A DNA stretch of 64,000 nt from DATGPD01 sp041398565 (lineage in GTDB: Bacteria; Planctomycetota; UBA1135; UBA2386): assembly GCA_041398565.1 (NCBI GenBank), contig JAWKUN010000004.1, positions 868,001 to 932,000 on the forward strand, given 5' to 3'. Below, piece by piece: positions 56,367 to 64,000 of the stretch (positions are counted from its first letter, which is position 1; the number at the start of each line of letters is the position of its first letter). The position numbers were made by a program, and so were the translations under genes. The notes under the pieces were generated by a model, which saw nothing but the letters and a program-made list of their open reading frames with translations, made no database searches and was not told where the DNA came from.

Positions 56367-56371
56367 CTCCC
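56367..56371 (-). promoter_or_regulatory. Ribosome binding site of spoVG
   Basis: GGGAG on the minus strand, 5 bases before the GTG at 56361, supports this start. Confidence 0.55.
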
Positions 56372-56435
56372 TCGAACCTCTGTTGCTCGTCCTGGTCACC
56401 GCGTCATGACCCGGCTTCCGCGGCCCGCGACCGCA

Positions 56436-57359
56436 TCAGGACTCGACGGTGGATGGCGTGCGTGAAGCGACCATGCCATGGGCAGATCGCGTCAGAAGAA
56501 CACGAACGCCCGGCGGTGCCAACTCCTGCAGGCGCACCTGCGCGGCGATCGCGTCGGCGGGCGACGCATACGACAGGAACAGCGTCGAGCCGCTGCCGGA
56601 CATGGACAGCGACGAGAATCCGGCTGCCCGGATCGTCGCGGCGAGGCGCGCGAGGTCCGGATACAGCTGCTCGGCCGAAGTCTCCAGGTCGTTCTGCCAC
56701 CGCGTGCAGGGTTCCTCGATCACCCACAATTCGTTGTCCGAACCAGGGTTATCGATCGAGTTTGTAGCCGCCCCCTCGGCGAGCGTCAATTCCGCTCGAA
56801 GGTTTTTGAACACGGCAGCGGTCGACGTGCCGAACGGCGGGACCAGCAGCACGAACCACAGCCGGGGAACCGGCCTCGTTTCGCTGAGGATCTCACCTAC
56901 GCCGCGGCCGCGGCGGGTGCCGCCGGCGAGGAAGAACGGCACGTCGGCGCCGAGGGTGGCCGCGACCTCCTCGAGGTCGCGCCGCCCCAGAGGCGAGCCG
57001 AGCCGGTGCTGCAGCAGGAGCAGCGCCGCGGCAGCGTCCGAGCTGCCACCGCCGAGCCCGCCGCCGGCTGGGACCCCTTTCAGCAACCGGAAGCGGCCCG
57101 AAGGCGACAGGCCGGCGGCCGCGGCGAAGGCGCGCGCGGCGCGCAGCACCAGGTTGTCGTCGCCGGCGGGAACGCGGTCACCGCCGGCACCGCCGACCAA
57201 CTCGAGCGAGAGTTCGTCCGCGTCCACGAGCCACAGGGTGTCGTGCAGCTCGATGGCGTGGAACACAGTGTCGAGCAGGTGGTAGCCGTCGGCGCGCCGC
57301 CCGACGACGCGCAGCCCGAGGTTCAGCTTCGCAGGTGCGTGCAGGCGGGTGACGGTCAC
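56436..57359 (-). CDS. ispE: 4-diphosphocytidyl-2-C-methyl-D-erythritol kinase
   Basis: 307 residues from a GTG overlapping the folK-panC stop (GTGA). GHMP-kinase landmarks are APAKLNLGLRVVGRRADGYH at the start, the ATP loop PAGGGLGGGSSDAAAAL, and the C-terminal LSMSGSGSTLFLS. The enzyme phosphorylates diphosphocytidyl methylerythritol in the non-mevalonate isoprenoid pathway. No other MEP-pathway gene is in the window. Its C-terminal ~15 residues are rich in Ser and Thr. Confidence 0.93.
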   Translation of the reverse strand: MTVTRLHAPAKLNLGLRVVGRRADGYHLLDTVFHAIELHDTLWLVDADELSLELVGGAGGDRVPAGDDNLVLRAARAFAAAAGLSPSGRFRLLKGVPAGGGLGGGSSDAAAALLLLQHRLGSPLGRRDLEEVAATLGADVPFFLAGGTRRGRGVGEILSETRPVPRLWFVLLVPPFGTSTAAVFKNLRAELTLAEGAATNSIDNPGSDNELWVIEEPCTRWQNDLETSAEQLYPDLARLAATIRAAGFSSLSMSGSGSTLFLSYASPADAIAAQVRLQELAPPGVRVLLTRSAHGMVASRTPSTVES

Positions 57360-58609
57360 GTCGCCAGGCACAAGTTGTCGATGAGCCGGGTCGGGCGGCT
57401 CGCCGGCCCGGCGAAGCGCGCCGCCACGTAGGCCCTGTTGCCGCGCACCTCGAAGTAGTCGAGCGAAGCCAACGGTTCGGTGGCGATCACCGCGGCTCCG
57501 ATGCGTCCGAGCGCCTGTGCGTCGCGTTCGCCCCCGGCCCATGCGGCGCGCGCGGCCTGCAGCGCGCGGAACAGGACCGGAGCTGCGCGGCGGTCGGCCT
57601 CCCCGAGGTAGACGTTGCGGCTCGACAGCGCCAGACCGTCCGCCTCACGCACGGTCGGACAGCGGCGCACCACCAGCGGGAAGCCGAGGTCGCGCACCAG
57701 CCGCTCGATGACGTCCAGCTGCTGCGCGTCCTTCTCGCCGAAGTAGGCGTGGGTCGGACGGGCCAACACCAAGAGCTTCGCCACCACGGTCGCCACGCCG
57801 GCGAAGTGGCCTGGACGCACGGCACCTTCCATGCCCTCGGCCTCCGCCCCGACCATGACACGGCTGGCGAACCCGTCGCCGTACATGCCATCGGCAGCAG
57901 GCGTGAACACCGCGTCCGCACCCGCCGCCCGCAGCAGGTCGAGGTCCGCGGCCAGCGGCCGCGGGTACACCGACAGGTCCTCGTGCGCCCCGAACTGGAG
58001 CGGGTTGACGAAGATGGTCACCGCCACTCGGTCGCACTCGGCACGCGCGCTGCGAACCAGCGAGACGTGACCGGCGTGCAACGCCCCCATGGTCGGCACC
58101 AGACCGATGCTGCAGCCACCGCGCCACCACTGCGAGCACTGTGCGGCGAATGCCGCGGCCTCGGGCAGCACCACGGGCGCCGCCGGTCGCGGCAGCGCGT
58201 CGACATCGACCCCGAGCTCGCGCAATGGACGCAGTACGAACTCGCGTTCGAACATGCGCGGATGCGGCACGCGCAACCGAGCGCTGTCGATGCGCTGGTC
58301 ACCGAACAACAGGATGTCGAGATCGAGCGGGCGCGGCAGGTCGCGCCCGTGTTCGGCCGGACGCCCGAGTTCGCGCTCGGTCGCCTGGCACAGCGCCAGC
58401 ACGGCTTCGGCCGGCAACGACGTGCGCACGCGCAGCGCCCCGTTGAGGAACGCCGGTTGCGGCGGCCCGCCCACCGCTCGCGACTCGTGCAGCGGCGACA
58501 CCGCCTCGACCGCGAGGCCCGGTGCCTGGCGCAGGCGGTCGATACCGCGCGCGATGTTGGCAGCACGGTCCCCCTCGTTGGCGCCCACCGCGAGGTAGGC
58601 GACGACCAC
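57356..58609 (-). CDS. folK-panC: Fused HPPK (FolK) and pantothenate synthetase (PanC)
   Basis: 417 residues from a GTG at 58609; a TTG at 58618 that overlaps the pssA stop is an alternative. Residues 1-135 are 6-hydroxymethyl-dihydropterin pyrophosphokinase: VVAYLAVGANEGDR at the start, GRDLPRPLDLDIL (88-100) with the metal-binding aspartates, and VPHPRM. Residues about 145-417 are pantothenate synthetase: VPTMGALHAGHVSLV with HAGH (178-181), NPLQFGAHEDL, GHFAGVATVVAKL and the LSSRN loop. One polypeptide thus serves folate and pantothenate synthesis. Confidence 0.9.
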   Translation of the reverse strand: MVVAYLAVGANEGDRAANIARGIDRLRQAPGLAVEAVSPLHESRAVGGPPQPAFLNGALRVRTSLPAEAVLALCQATERELGRPAEHGRDLPRPLDLDILLFGDQRIDSARLRVPHPRMFEREFVLRPLRELGVDVDALPRPAAPVVLPEAAAFAAQCSQWWRGGCSIGLVPTMGALHAGHVSLVRSARAECDRVAVTIFVNPLQFGAHEDLSVYPRPLAADLDLLRAAGADAVFTPAADGMYGDGFASRVMVGAEAEGMEGAVRPGHFAGVATVVAKLLVLARPTHAYFGEKDAQQLDVIERLVRDLGFPLVVRRCPTVREADGLALSSRNVYLGEADRRAAPVLFRALQAARAAWAGGERDAQALGRIGAAVIATEPLASLDYFEVRGNRAYVAARFAGPASRPTRLIDNLCLAT

Positions 58610-58614
58610 CCGGC

Positions 58615-59562
58615 TCAATTGAAGCGGCCCTCGACGAGTTCGGCGGGATCGTCGTCGTCCACCGACCGCGGCGGCGGATCCATGCTGCCGCGGCGCACCA
58701 GCCGGTAGACGCCGAGCACGAGGCCGCCGATCACATAGGCGACGGTGATCGCCAGCAGGGCGAACTGCCATTCGACCGCTGCCACAACCACCAGGACCAC
58801 CAGCGACGCCAGGTAGGGGAACGAGTGGCCGCGGCGGAACACGCTGTTCACCAGGTGCGGGAACGGGAAGCGGCTGACCATCAGCAGGCCGAGCAGCGTC
58901 ACCACCACCGGCAGGGCAGGCAGCACGTTGCGCGTCACCACCTCGGGCAGGATCGCTCGACTGAAGGTGTGCTCATCCGGCGGCGCGCAGTAGAAGGCCA
59001 CCATGGCGCACACCACGGCGGCGGCCGCCGGCGACGGCAGCCCCTTGAACTCGCGGTGGTCCTCGGCGTCGGGACTGGCCGTCTCGACGTTGAAGCGCGC
59101 CAACCGCATCGCTGCGCACAGCAGGTAGATGACCGCCGCCCCGTAGAAGAGCTTCGGCTTGAGGGGCAGCAGGCTGGGATCGGTGCGCGCCGCGAACTCC
59201 ATCATCACCTTGGCGATGAACGCCGGAGCCGCGCCGAAGGTCACCACGTCGGCCAGGCTGTCGAGTTGGGCGCCGAACTTGGTCGCCTGGTTGGTCAAGC
59301 GGGCCACGGTGCCGTCGATGGCATCGAACACCATGGCGACGAACACCAGCAGCGCCGCCAACTCGAAGGTGGGCTTCACCGCGGCGAAGTCGGGCGGTAG
59401 CGAGCTGGAGAGTGCGGCGTCGGCGACCTTGGCCATCGCCAGGAACCCGAAGAACACGTTGCCCAGCGTGATCAGCGACGGCAGCACGGGCACGTGCCTG
59501 AGATCGCGGAGACGCTGGCGCGCACCTTGCCGACCGGTCTGCACCACCATGCGCCCCATCAT
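58615..59562 (-). CDS. pssA: CDP-diacylglycerol-serine O-phosphatidyltransferase
   Basis: 315 residues from the first of two adjacent ATG codons. The CDP-alcohol phosphotransferase signature is complete (DG-x2-AR-x8-G-x3-D-x3-D, in DAIDGTVARLTNQATKFG and LDSLADVV). About eight hydrophobic helices cover residues 28-290. The PssA subtype is suggested by the N-terminal LPSLITLGNVFFGF. It makes phosphatidylserine, the precursor of phosphatidylethanolamine; a decarboxylase gene is not in the window. The C-terminal tail is acidic. Confidence 0.88.
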   Translation of the reverse strand: MMGRMVVQTGRQGARQRLRDLRHVPVLPSLITLGNVFFGFLAMAKVADAALSSSLPPDFAAVKPTFELAALLVFVAMVFDAIDGTVARLTNQATKFGAQLDSLADVVTFGAAPAFIAKVMMEFAARTDPSLLPLKPKLFYGAAVIYLLCAAMRLARFNVETASPDAEDHREFKGLPSPAAAAVVCAMVAFYCAPPDEHTFSRAILPEVVTRNVLPALPVVVTLLGLLMVSRFPFPHLVNSVFRRGHSFPYLASLVVLVVVAAVEWQFALLAITVAYVIGGLVLGVYRLVRRGSMDPPPRSVDDDDPAELVEGRFN

Positions 59563-59614
59563 ACGTCGCCGCGGCCGCGGTCACGAGCGGGAGACTGCGC
59601 CGTCCCGATCACGA

Positions 59615-61354
59615 TTACAGGTCGGCGTCGACGACAGTCTCGCTCAGCGGCGAGTGCTCCGGCTGCACCGGCTCGTAGGGGAGATCGATGCGGAAGGTGG
59701 TACCCTCGCCCTCCGCCGAAGTGACGGTCACCTGGCCGCCGTGACCGGCCACGATCTCGCGCACGATGTGCAGCCCGAGACCGCTGCCGCTCACCCCGCC
59801 GGTGTTGCTGCCGCGCACGAAGCGCCGGAACAGCATGGGGATCTCGTCGGCGGGCACGCCGATTCCGTTGTCGCTGACGAACACCGACCAGCCATCGCCG
59901 CCCGCCTCGGCCCAGATGTGGATGCGCGGCTCGCGCGCGGGCGACCGGTACTGGATGGCGTTGCCGATCAGGTTCATGATCGCTCGCGTCATCGCCCAGG
60001 CGTCGCAGCGCACCGACGGCAGTGGCTCCACCCGCAGGCGCACGTCGGCGTCCTCGATCTCGGCACGCAGGGTGCGCAGCACGTCGGCCACGACCTGCGT
60101 CAGTTCGACGTCTTCGAACTTCATGCGCACCCCGTCGAAGTCCAGACGCGAGCCGTCGACGAAGTCGCGGATCAGATTCTCGATGTGCTTCACCGCGGCC
60201 AGGCTGTTGTCGACGCCCGTGCGCAGTAGGCCGTCGATGGGCCCACAAAGGCCCTTGGCGACCGACGACAGGAACAGCTTGATCGCCGCGATCGGCGACT
60301 TGATGTCGTGCACCGTGTCCTGGGCGATGCGCACCAGTTCACGGTTCTTGCGCTCCAACAGGATGCGCTGTTGGTCGAGTTCGCCGTAGCGCTCGGCCAG
60401 ATCGATGTTGGAGCGGATGGTCTTGTCCAGCAGGCCGACCGCGTCGCTCTCGTCGTCGGGCGCCATCGGCGTCGCCGGCGCATCGCCGGCGATGGCGAAG
60501 TCGCTGCCCCGGTCCACGGTGCCGACGTCGAGGTCGACCTCCAGGTCGTCGGCCGAGAGCACCCCGTCTTCACGCTTGGACAGCGCGTGGACGTCGGCCT
60601 GGAACTCGCGCTGCGCCTGCGCCGCCGCCTCGTCGATGATGCTCAGCTCGACCTGCCGGTCATTGCGTGGGGAGACGATGCCGCGCACTCGGTCGTGCGT
60701 TTCCCACAGCTTGTCGATCGCGCCACGCGCGACGGTCTCCGGGTCGACGATGCCCTTGCCGAGACCGTAGTGACGCACGCGAGCCTCGACCAGCAACCCG
60801 GCGGCGTGGGAGAACGCCTCGAACACGCCCTGGCCATCGCTCGCCACGCTGGGAAACGCCGCCAGATCCGGCCGGAACTTGAAGTGCCGGTCGAGATCCT
60901 CCTCGCTGAGGATGTCCTGCAGGTCGCGCTTGTTGTACTGCAGCACGATCGGAATCGTATTGGGGTCGAGCCCGTTGGCCTTGAGGTTCTCCTTCAGGCT
61001 TTGCAGCGACTGCAGGTTCTCCTCGAGACGGCTGCGCTCGCTGTCGATCACCAGCACGACGCCGTCGGCCGAGGACAGCACGTACTTGCGCATCGCTTTG
61101 TACTTGGGCTGGCCGGGCACGGTGTAGCCCTGGATCCGAATCTTGAACCCCTCGACCTGGCCGAGGTTGATCGGCAGGAAGTCGAAGAGCAGGGTGGCGT
61201 CGCCCTCGGTCTTGATCGACACCAGCTGCACTTCGTTACGCGCGACCATGAAGCTGTGCACGGCCTGCAAGCTCGTGGTCTTCCCGCCCATGCCCACCCC
61301 GTAGTAGACGAGCTTGGCGTTGATCGTTTTCTCGGAGAAGTTGATGAACCCCAT
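59615..61354 (-). CDS. MglA-like small GTPase fused to a histidine kinase
   Basis: 579 residues. Residues 1-200 are an MglA-type Ras-like GTPase: P-loop GVGMGGKT (19-26), switch region YTVPGQPKY (77-85) and NKRD (140-143). A linker with coiled-coil character (about 210-335) leads to a histidine kinase: H349 in VHDIKSP, LIGNAIQYRSP (N box), SDNGIGVP and GSGLGLHIV. There are no transmembrane helices or receiver domain. MglA controls polarity and motility in myxobacteria; here GTP state could gate kinase activity. It lies 105 bases after the M16-like gene. Confidence 0.9.
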   Translation of the reverse strand: MGFINFSEKTINAKLVYYGVGMGGKTTSLQAVHSFMVARNEVQLVSIKTEGDATLLFDFLPINLGQVEGFKIRIQGYTVPGQPKYKAMRKYVLSSADGVVLVIDSERSRLEENLQSLQSLKENLKANGLDPNTIPIVLQYNKRDLQDILSEEDLDRHFKFRPDLAAFPSVASDGQGVFEAFSHAAGLLVEARVRHYGLGKGIVDPETVARGAIDKLWETHDRVRGIVSPRNDRQVELSIIDEAAAQAQREFQADVHALSKREDGVLSADDLEVDLDVGTVDRGSDFAIAGDAPATPMAPDDESDAVGLLDKTIRSNIDLAERYGELDQQRILLERKNRELVRIAQDTVHDIKSPIAAIKLFLSSVAKGLCGPIDGLLRTGVDNSLAAVKHIENLIRDFVDGSRLDFDGVRMKFEDVELTQVVADVLRTLRAEIEDADVRLRVEPLPSVRCDAWAMTRAIMNLIGNAIQYRSPAREPRIHIWAEAGGDGWSVFVSDNGIGVPADEIPMLFRRFVRGSNTGGVSGSGLGLHIVREIVAGHGGQVTVTSAEGEGTTFRIDLPYEPVQPEHSPLSETVVDADL

Positions 61355-61459
61355 CGGTGCGCCTCGTCCTGCATCGTCCGCACGAGCGGTGGGGCTTCAG
61401 GATCGGGTGTCGAACTTCGCCACACCTCGGCAGCAAACCCGACGCACTCCCGCCCGCAG

Positions 61460-62845
61460 CTATTCCTTCGGCATCAGCACGAACCAGGTCAGTTTGTCGT
61501 CGGCGAGCGCCGCCTGCAGGACGCGAACGACCTCGGACACACCCACCTTGCCGAGATCGACCGGGATGGTGGCGGGCCAACCGAGCACGTCGGCCATCGC
61601 CAGGAGTTCCGCGCGCGGCATCAGCAAGGCAGCGTGCTTGGCCATGGCCTCGAGCTGCCCGGCGTAGGGCGGCAGCATCAGGCTCAGAGCCGCTTCGTAC
61701 GCCGCCAGCTGCACCTCCTTGAGGTCGGGGGCGACGGTGCGCAAGCGCCGGATCGTCGCCAGCATCTCGCGTCGCACGGCGGCAACGTCCCGGTTCAGAC
61801 CGGCTTCGGAGCTGGCACCGCGCCGGTTGATGAGGGCAAAGCTGTCCCCATGCCGGTAGTCCCACCAGAAGAAGGGGAAGCCGCCCTCGGCCTCGCGGCC
61901 TCGGTAATCGACGAAATCGTGCTGGCAGCGCATCGCCACCACCCCCATCGCCACGACGAAGGGCAGCCAGTCGCGGCTGCCCTGCGTCGGCGTCGGGAAG
62001 GCCACGGACACGAAGGGTGCCGCGACCCGCGCGTGCGGCTGCTCGAACGAAACCGGCTGGGCGCTGTCGTGCACCGTCAGCGCCGCCGGCTCGGTGCGCT
62101 CGCCCTTGCGCGTGAAGGCGTGGGCACAGGTTTCCTCGACGACGCCGCGGTCGAGTCCACCGAGCACGACCAGCGTGGTGTGCTCTGGTCGCACGCGAGC
62201 GTCGAACCAGGCGCGCAGCGTCGCGGCGTCCAACGCCTCCATCTCGGCGGGCACGCCGAAGGCCTGCTTGCCGGCCGGCGTGCCCTTGCACAGCGTGCGG
62301 CGGGCGTTCTCGATCGACAGCGGGCCGGGTACCACGTGCAGGAAGTCGTCCGCCCACATCCGTGCGCGCGCCTTGGCGCGCGCCACGAGGTCGTCGTCGA
62401 AGGAGAGCTCGCCGCCGAGGAAACGCGACAGCTCCGCGAGCCGCGCCGCGAGCTCCGCGCGCGGGCAGGTGACGGCGAACACCGTGCCGGGGCCGGTGGT
62501 CTTCACGCTCCAGCGCTCGGTCTCGGGGCGCGCCTCCTGGGTGAGCGTCACCAGCGTGTTCAGCACGTGGGTGATACCCGTCTGGCCCGCCGGATCGTGC
62601 CATTGCCCGACACGCACCACGGCGACGACGGTGGCATGTGACGCCTGCGGCACCTCCACCACCCGGTAGCGCAGTCCGCTCGCCGCCGCCGTGAAACCGA
62701 GGTCCTCGTCGACGCGCTCGCGCTCGAGCGACGGCTGCGGCACCTGGGCGGCGGCGACCCCGGCGAACACCACCGCCACGACCAGGTCGCGAACCGACCC
62801 AAGCCGTCGCGACCACCGCCGCCCGTTTCGATCCGCACGTGTCAT
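61460..62845 (-). CDS. M16 peptidase-like secreted protein, probably inactive
   Basis: 461 residues. A signal peptide ends at about residue 34 (AAAQ). The M16 (insulinase/pitrilysin) N-terminal fold is recognisable from VVAVVRVGQWHDPAGQTGITHVL and the second-domain PEHTTLVVLGGLD. The zinc motif HxxEH is replaced by H93-V-L-N96-T97, so both the catalytic glutamate and the second histidine are missing. Many M16 proteins act as an active/inactive pair; no active partner is adjacent in the visible part. A chaperone-like or structural role is possible. Confidence 0.8.
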   Translation of the reverse strand: MTRADRNGRRWSRRLGSVRDLVVAVVFAGVAAAQVPQPSLERERVDEDLGFTAAASGLRYRVVEVPQASHATVVAVVRVGQWHDPAGQTGITHVLNTLVTLTQEARPETERWSVKTTGPGTVFAVTCPRAELAARLAELSRFLGGELSFDDDLVARAKARARMWADDFLHVVPGPLSIENARRTLCKGTPAGKQAFGVPAEMEALDAATLRAWFDARVRPEHTTLVVLGGLDRGVVEETCAHAFTRKGERTEPAALTVHDSAQPVSFEQPHARVAAPFVSVAFPTPTQGSRDWLPFVVAMGVVAMRCQHDFVDYRGREAEGGFPFFWWDYRHGDSFALINRRGASSEAGLNRDVAAVRREMLATIRRLRTVAPDLKEVQLAAYEAALSLMLPPYAGQLEAMAKHAALLMPRAELLAMADVLGWPATIPVDLGKVGVSEVVRVLQAALADDKLTWFVLMPKE

Positions 62846-62873
62846 GGCCGTCGTCCTCTGCTCCTCGGTTTCC

Positions 62874-64000
62874 TCATGTCGAATCCGGCGTCTCCAGGGG
62901 TCGCAGCACCCCGTGTTCGAGCACCAGCACCCGATGCGCCACCGCCGCTGCCAAGCCGCGGTCGTGCGTGATCAGCAGGCACGCCGCAGCACGCACCGAG
63001 GCCTGGTCCAGCACGGTAGCCAGCACCGTGGCCGCGGTCGACGCGTCGAGCGACGCCGTCGGCTCGTCCAGGATCAGGAGTCGGGGGGCGACGGTCAACG
63101 CGCGCAACAACGCGGCGCGACGGCGTTGTCCTCCCGAAAGGGCCGACGCCGTCCGTTCGAGGTCGGCCGGCGTGAGCGCCAGCCCGCGGGCCAGGTCGAG
63201 TGCCGCACCCCGCGAGGCGGCGGTCTCGCGCACGAGCGACGCCAGGGTGCGCCCCGGCGTCAGCGAAGCGTAGGCGTCTTGGAACAGGAGCTGGCCGGCA
63301 GCGCGCCGGTTCGAGCCACCGCACCGCTCGAGCCTGCCGGCACTCGGCGCCAGCAACCCCACCAGCACCGCCGCCAAGGTCGTCTTGCCGGCACCGGATG
63401 GCCCGAGCACGGCGACGAGCTCGCCGGCATGCAGGTCGAGATCGACGCCGCGCAGCACCGGCCGGCGCCCGCGCTGCGCCTCGAGCCCGCGCGCGCGGAG
63501 AACGACCTGCTCCGGCGACGGCACCTCCGGCCGCGCCGGCCAGCGCACGCACGCCGGCGCGCCACGTTCGACGCCGGCCGACGAGTAGGTCCACAGCTCG
63601 GCCGAAAGGGCGCGGGCGAACTCGAGGTCGTGGGTCGCCAGCAACACGGCGGCACCGGCTGCCATGCGGGCGCGCAAGGCGGCCGCGAGCAGATCGCGCC
63701 GCGCCTCGTCCAGGCTGGCAGTCGGCTCGTCGAGCACCAGCAAGCGCGCCGGGCGCGCCAGCGCCAACGCCAGCAGCGCCCGCTGCGCCTGTCCGCCCGA
63801 CACCTCGTGCGGATAGCGCGCCAGCACGTCGTGCGCGTCGGGCTCGTCGAGGGCGCGCAGCGCGGCGACGCACGCGTCGGCGCCGACCCCGCTCGCCTCG
63901 ACGAGCTGCACCCCGAGCCGGACGACCGGGTCGAAGGCCGCGCGCGCGTCCTGGGGTACGAAAGCCACGTCCGCGCGCAGCCATTGCCGACTTGCCGCCG
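62874..64000 (-). CDS. Tandem ABC-transporter ATPase (5' end outside window)
   Basis: The frame is open to the window edge, so the start lies beyond 64000; at least 375 residues are visible. The first ATPase lacks its P-loop in the window but shows a Q-loop (VAFVPQD), signature VSGGQAQRALL and Walker B LLVLDEPTASLD. The second is complete: P-loop GPSGAGKTT, Q-loop LLFQDAYASLTPG, signature LSGGQRRRAAL and LLILDEPTASLD. The spacing resembles fused DppD/DppF-type ATPases of peptide or nickel importers. It ends 28 bases before the M16-like gene. Confidence 0.88.
   Translation of the reverse strand, partial: AASRQWLRADVAFVPQDARAAFDPVVRLGVQLVEASGVGADACVAALRALDEPDAHDVLARYPHEVSGGQAQRALLALALARPARLLVLDEPTASLDEARRDLLAAALRARMAAGAAVLLATHDLEFARALSAELWTYSSAGVERGAPACVRWPARPEVPSPEQVVLRARGLEAQRGRRPVLRGVDLDLHAGELVAVLGPSGAGKTTLAAVLVGLLAPSAGRLERCGGSNRRAAGQLLFQDAYASLTPGRTLASLVRETAASRGAALDLARGLALTPADLERTASALSGGQRRRAALLRALTVAPRLLILDEPTASLDASTAATVLATVLDQASVRAAACLLITHDRGLAAAVAHRVLVLEHGVLRPLETPDST

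Overview
The window is GC-rich, gene-dense bacterial DNA with 42 protein genes (the first and last cut by the window edges), one tRNA gene and a family of intergenic repeats. I see no integrase, transposase, CRISPR array or rRNA. The best taxonomic guess is a Planctomycetota-like (PVC) bacterium. The signs are many large secreted proteins built from carboxypeptidase-regulatory-like, DUF11/OmcB-like, Kelch, TPR and HEAT repeats; a tricorn-type protease; a SMUG1-type uracil-DNA glycosylase; a fused AroD-AroE; a SpoVG with a zinc ribbon; and weak or absent Shine-Dalgarno sequences at most starts. This is inference from gene content only.

Layout. 1-3.9 kb: secreted or membrane-anchored proteins. 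4.0-5.9 kb (minus): a translationally coupled desaturase and GNAT pair. 6.1-9.3 kb: tricorn-like S41 protease. 9.7-19.4 kb: secreted proteins, a hybrid histidine kinase, a DUF11/OmcB-like lipoprotein and a large anchored protein. 19.7-32.3 kb: rhodanese, esterase, a second GNAT, two coupled TPR proteins, lipoprotein MsrA, a GT9 glycosyltransferase, SMUG1, VOC and hotdog proteins. 32.6-35.3 kb: a five-heme cytochrome and a DUF2892 membrane protein. 35.3-37.8 kb: an array of ~184-bp structured repeats on both sides of a secreted propeller-like protein. 37.9-49.2 kb: a large Ig-like lipoprotein, a methyltransferase, an NRDE protein, a UbiB/histidine-kinase/helical-protein cluster and a Kelch protein. 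49.5 kb: initiator tRNA with a strong terminator.

The last 14 kb is a minus-strand block of housekeeping genes with frequent start/stop overlaps: tandem ABC ATPase, M16-like protein, MglA-GTPase/histidine-kinase fusion, pssA, folK-panC fusion, ispE, spoVG; then a repeat copy; then DUF2520, aroDE, shikimate kinase and a HEAT-like protein. It covers phospholipid, folate, pantothenate, isoprenoid and shikimate steps, and keeps the ispE-spoVG neighbourhood known from Firmicutes.

The most unusual signals are the repeat family, with hairpins whose two arms change together and hints of an ancestral peptide; its placement exactly at stop codons; the MglA-kinase fusion; the zinc-ribbon SpoVG; and a shared C-terminal domain on several secreted proteins.
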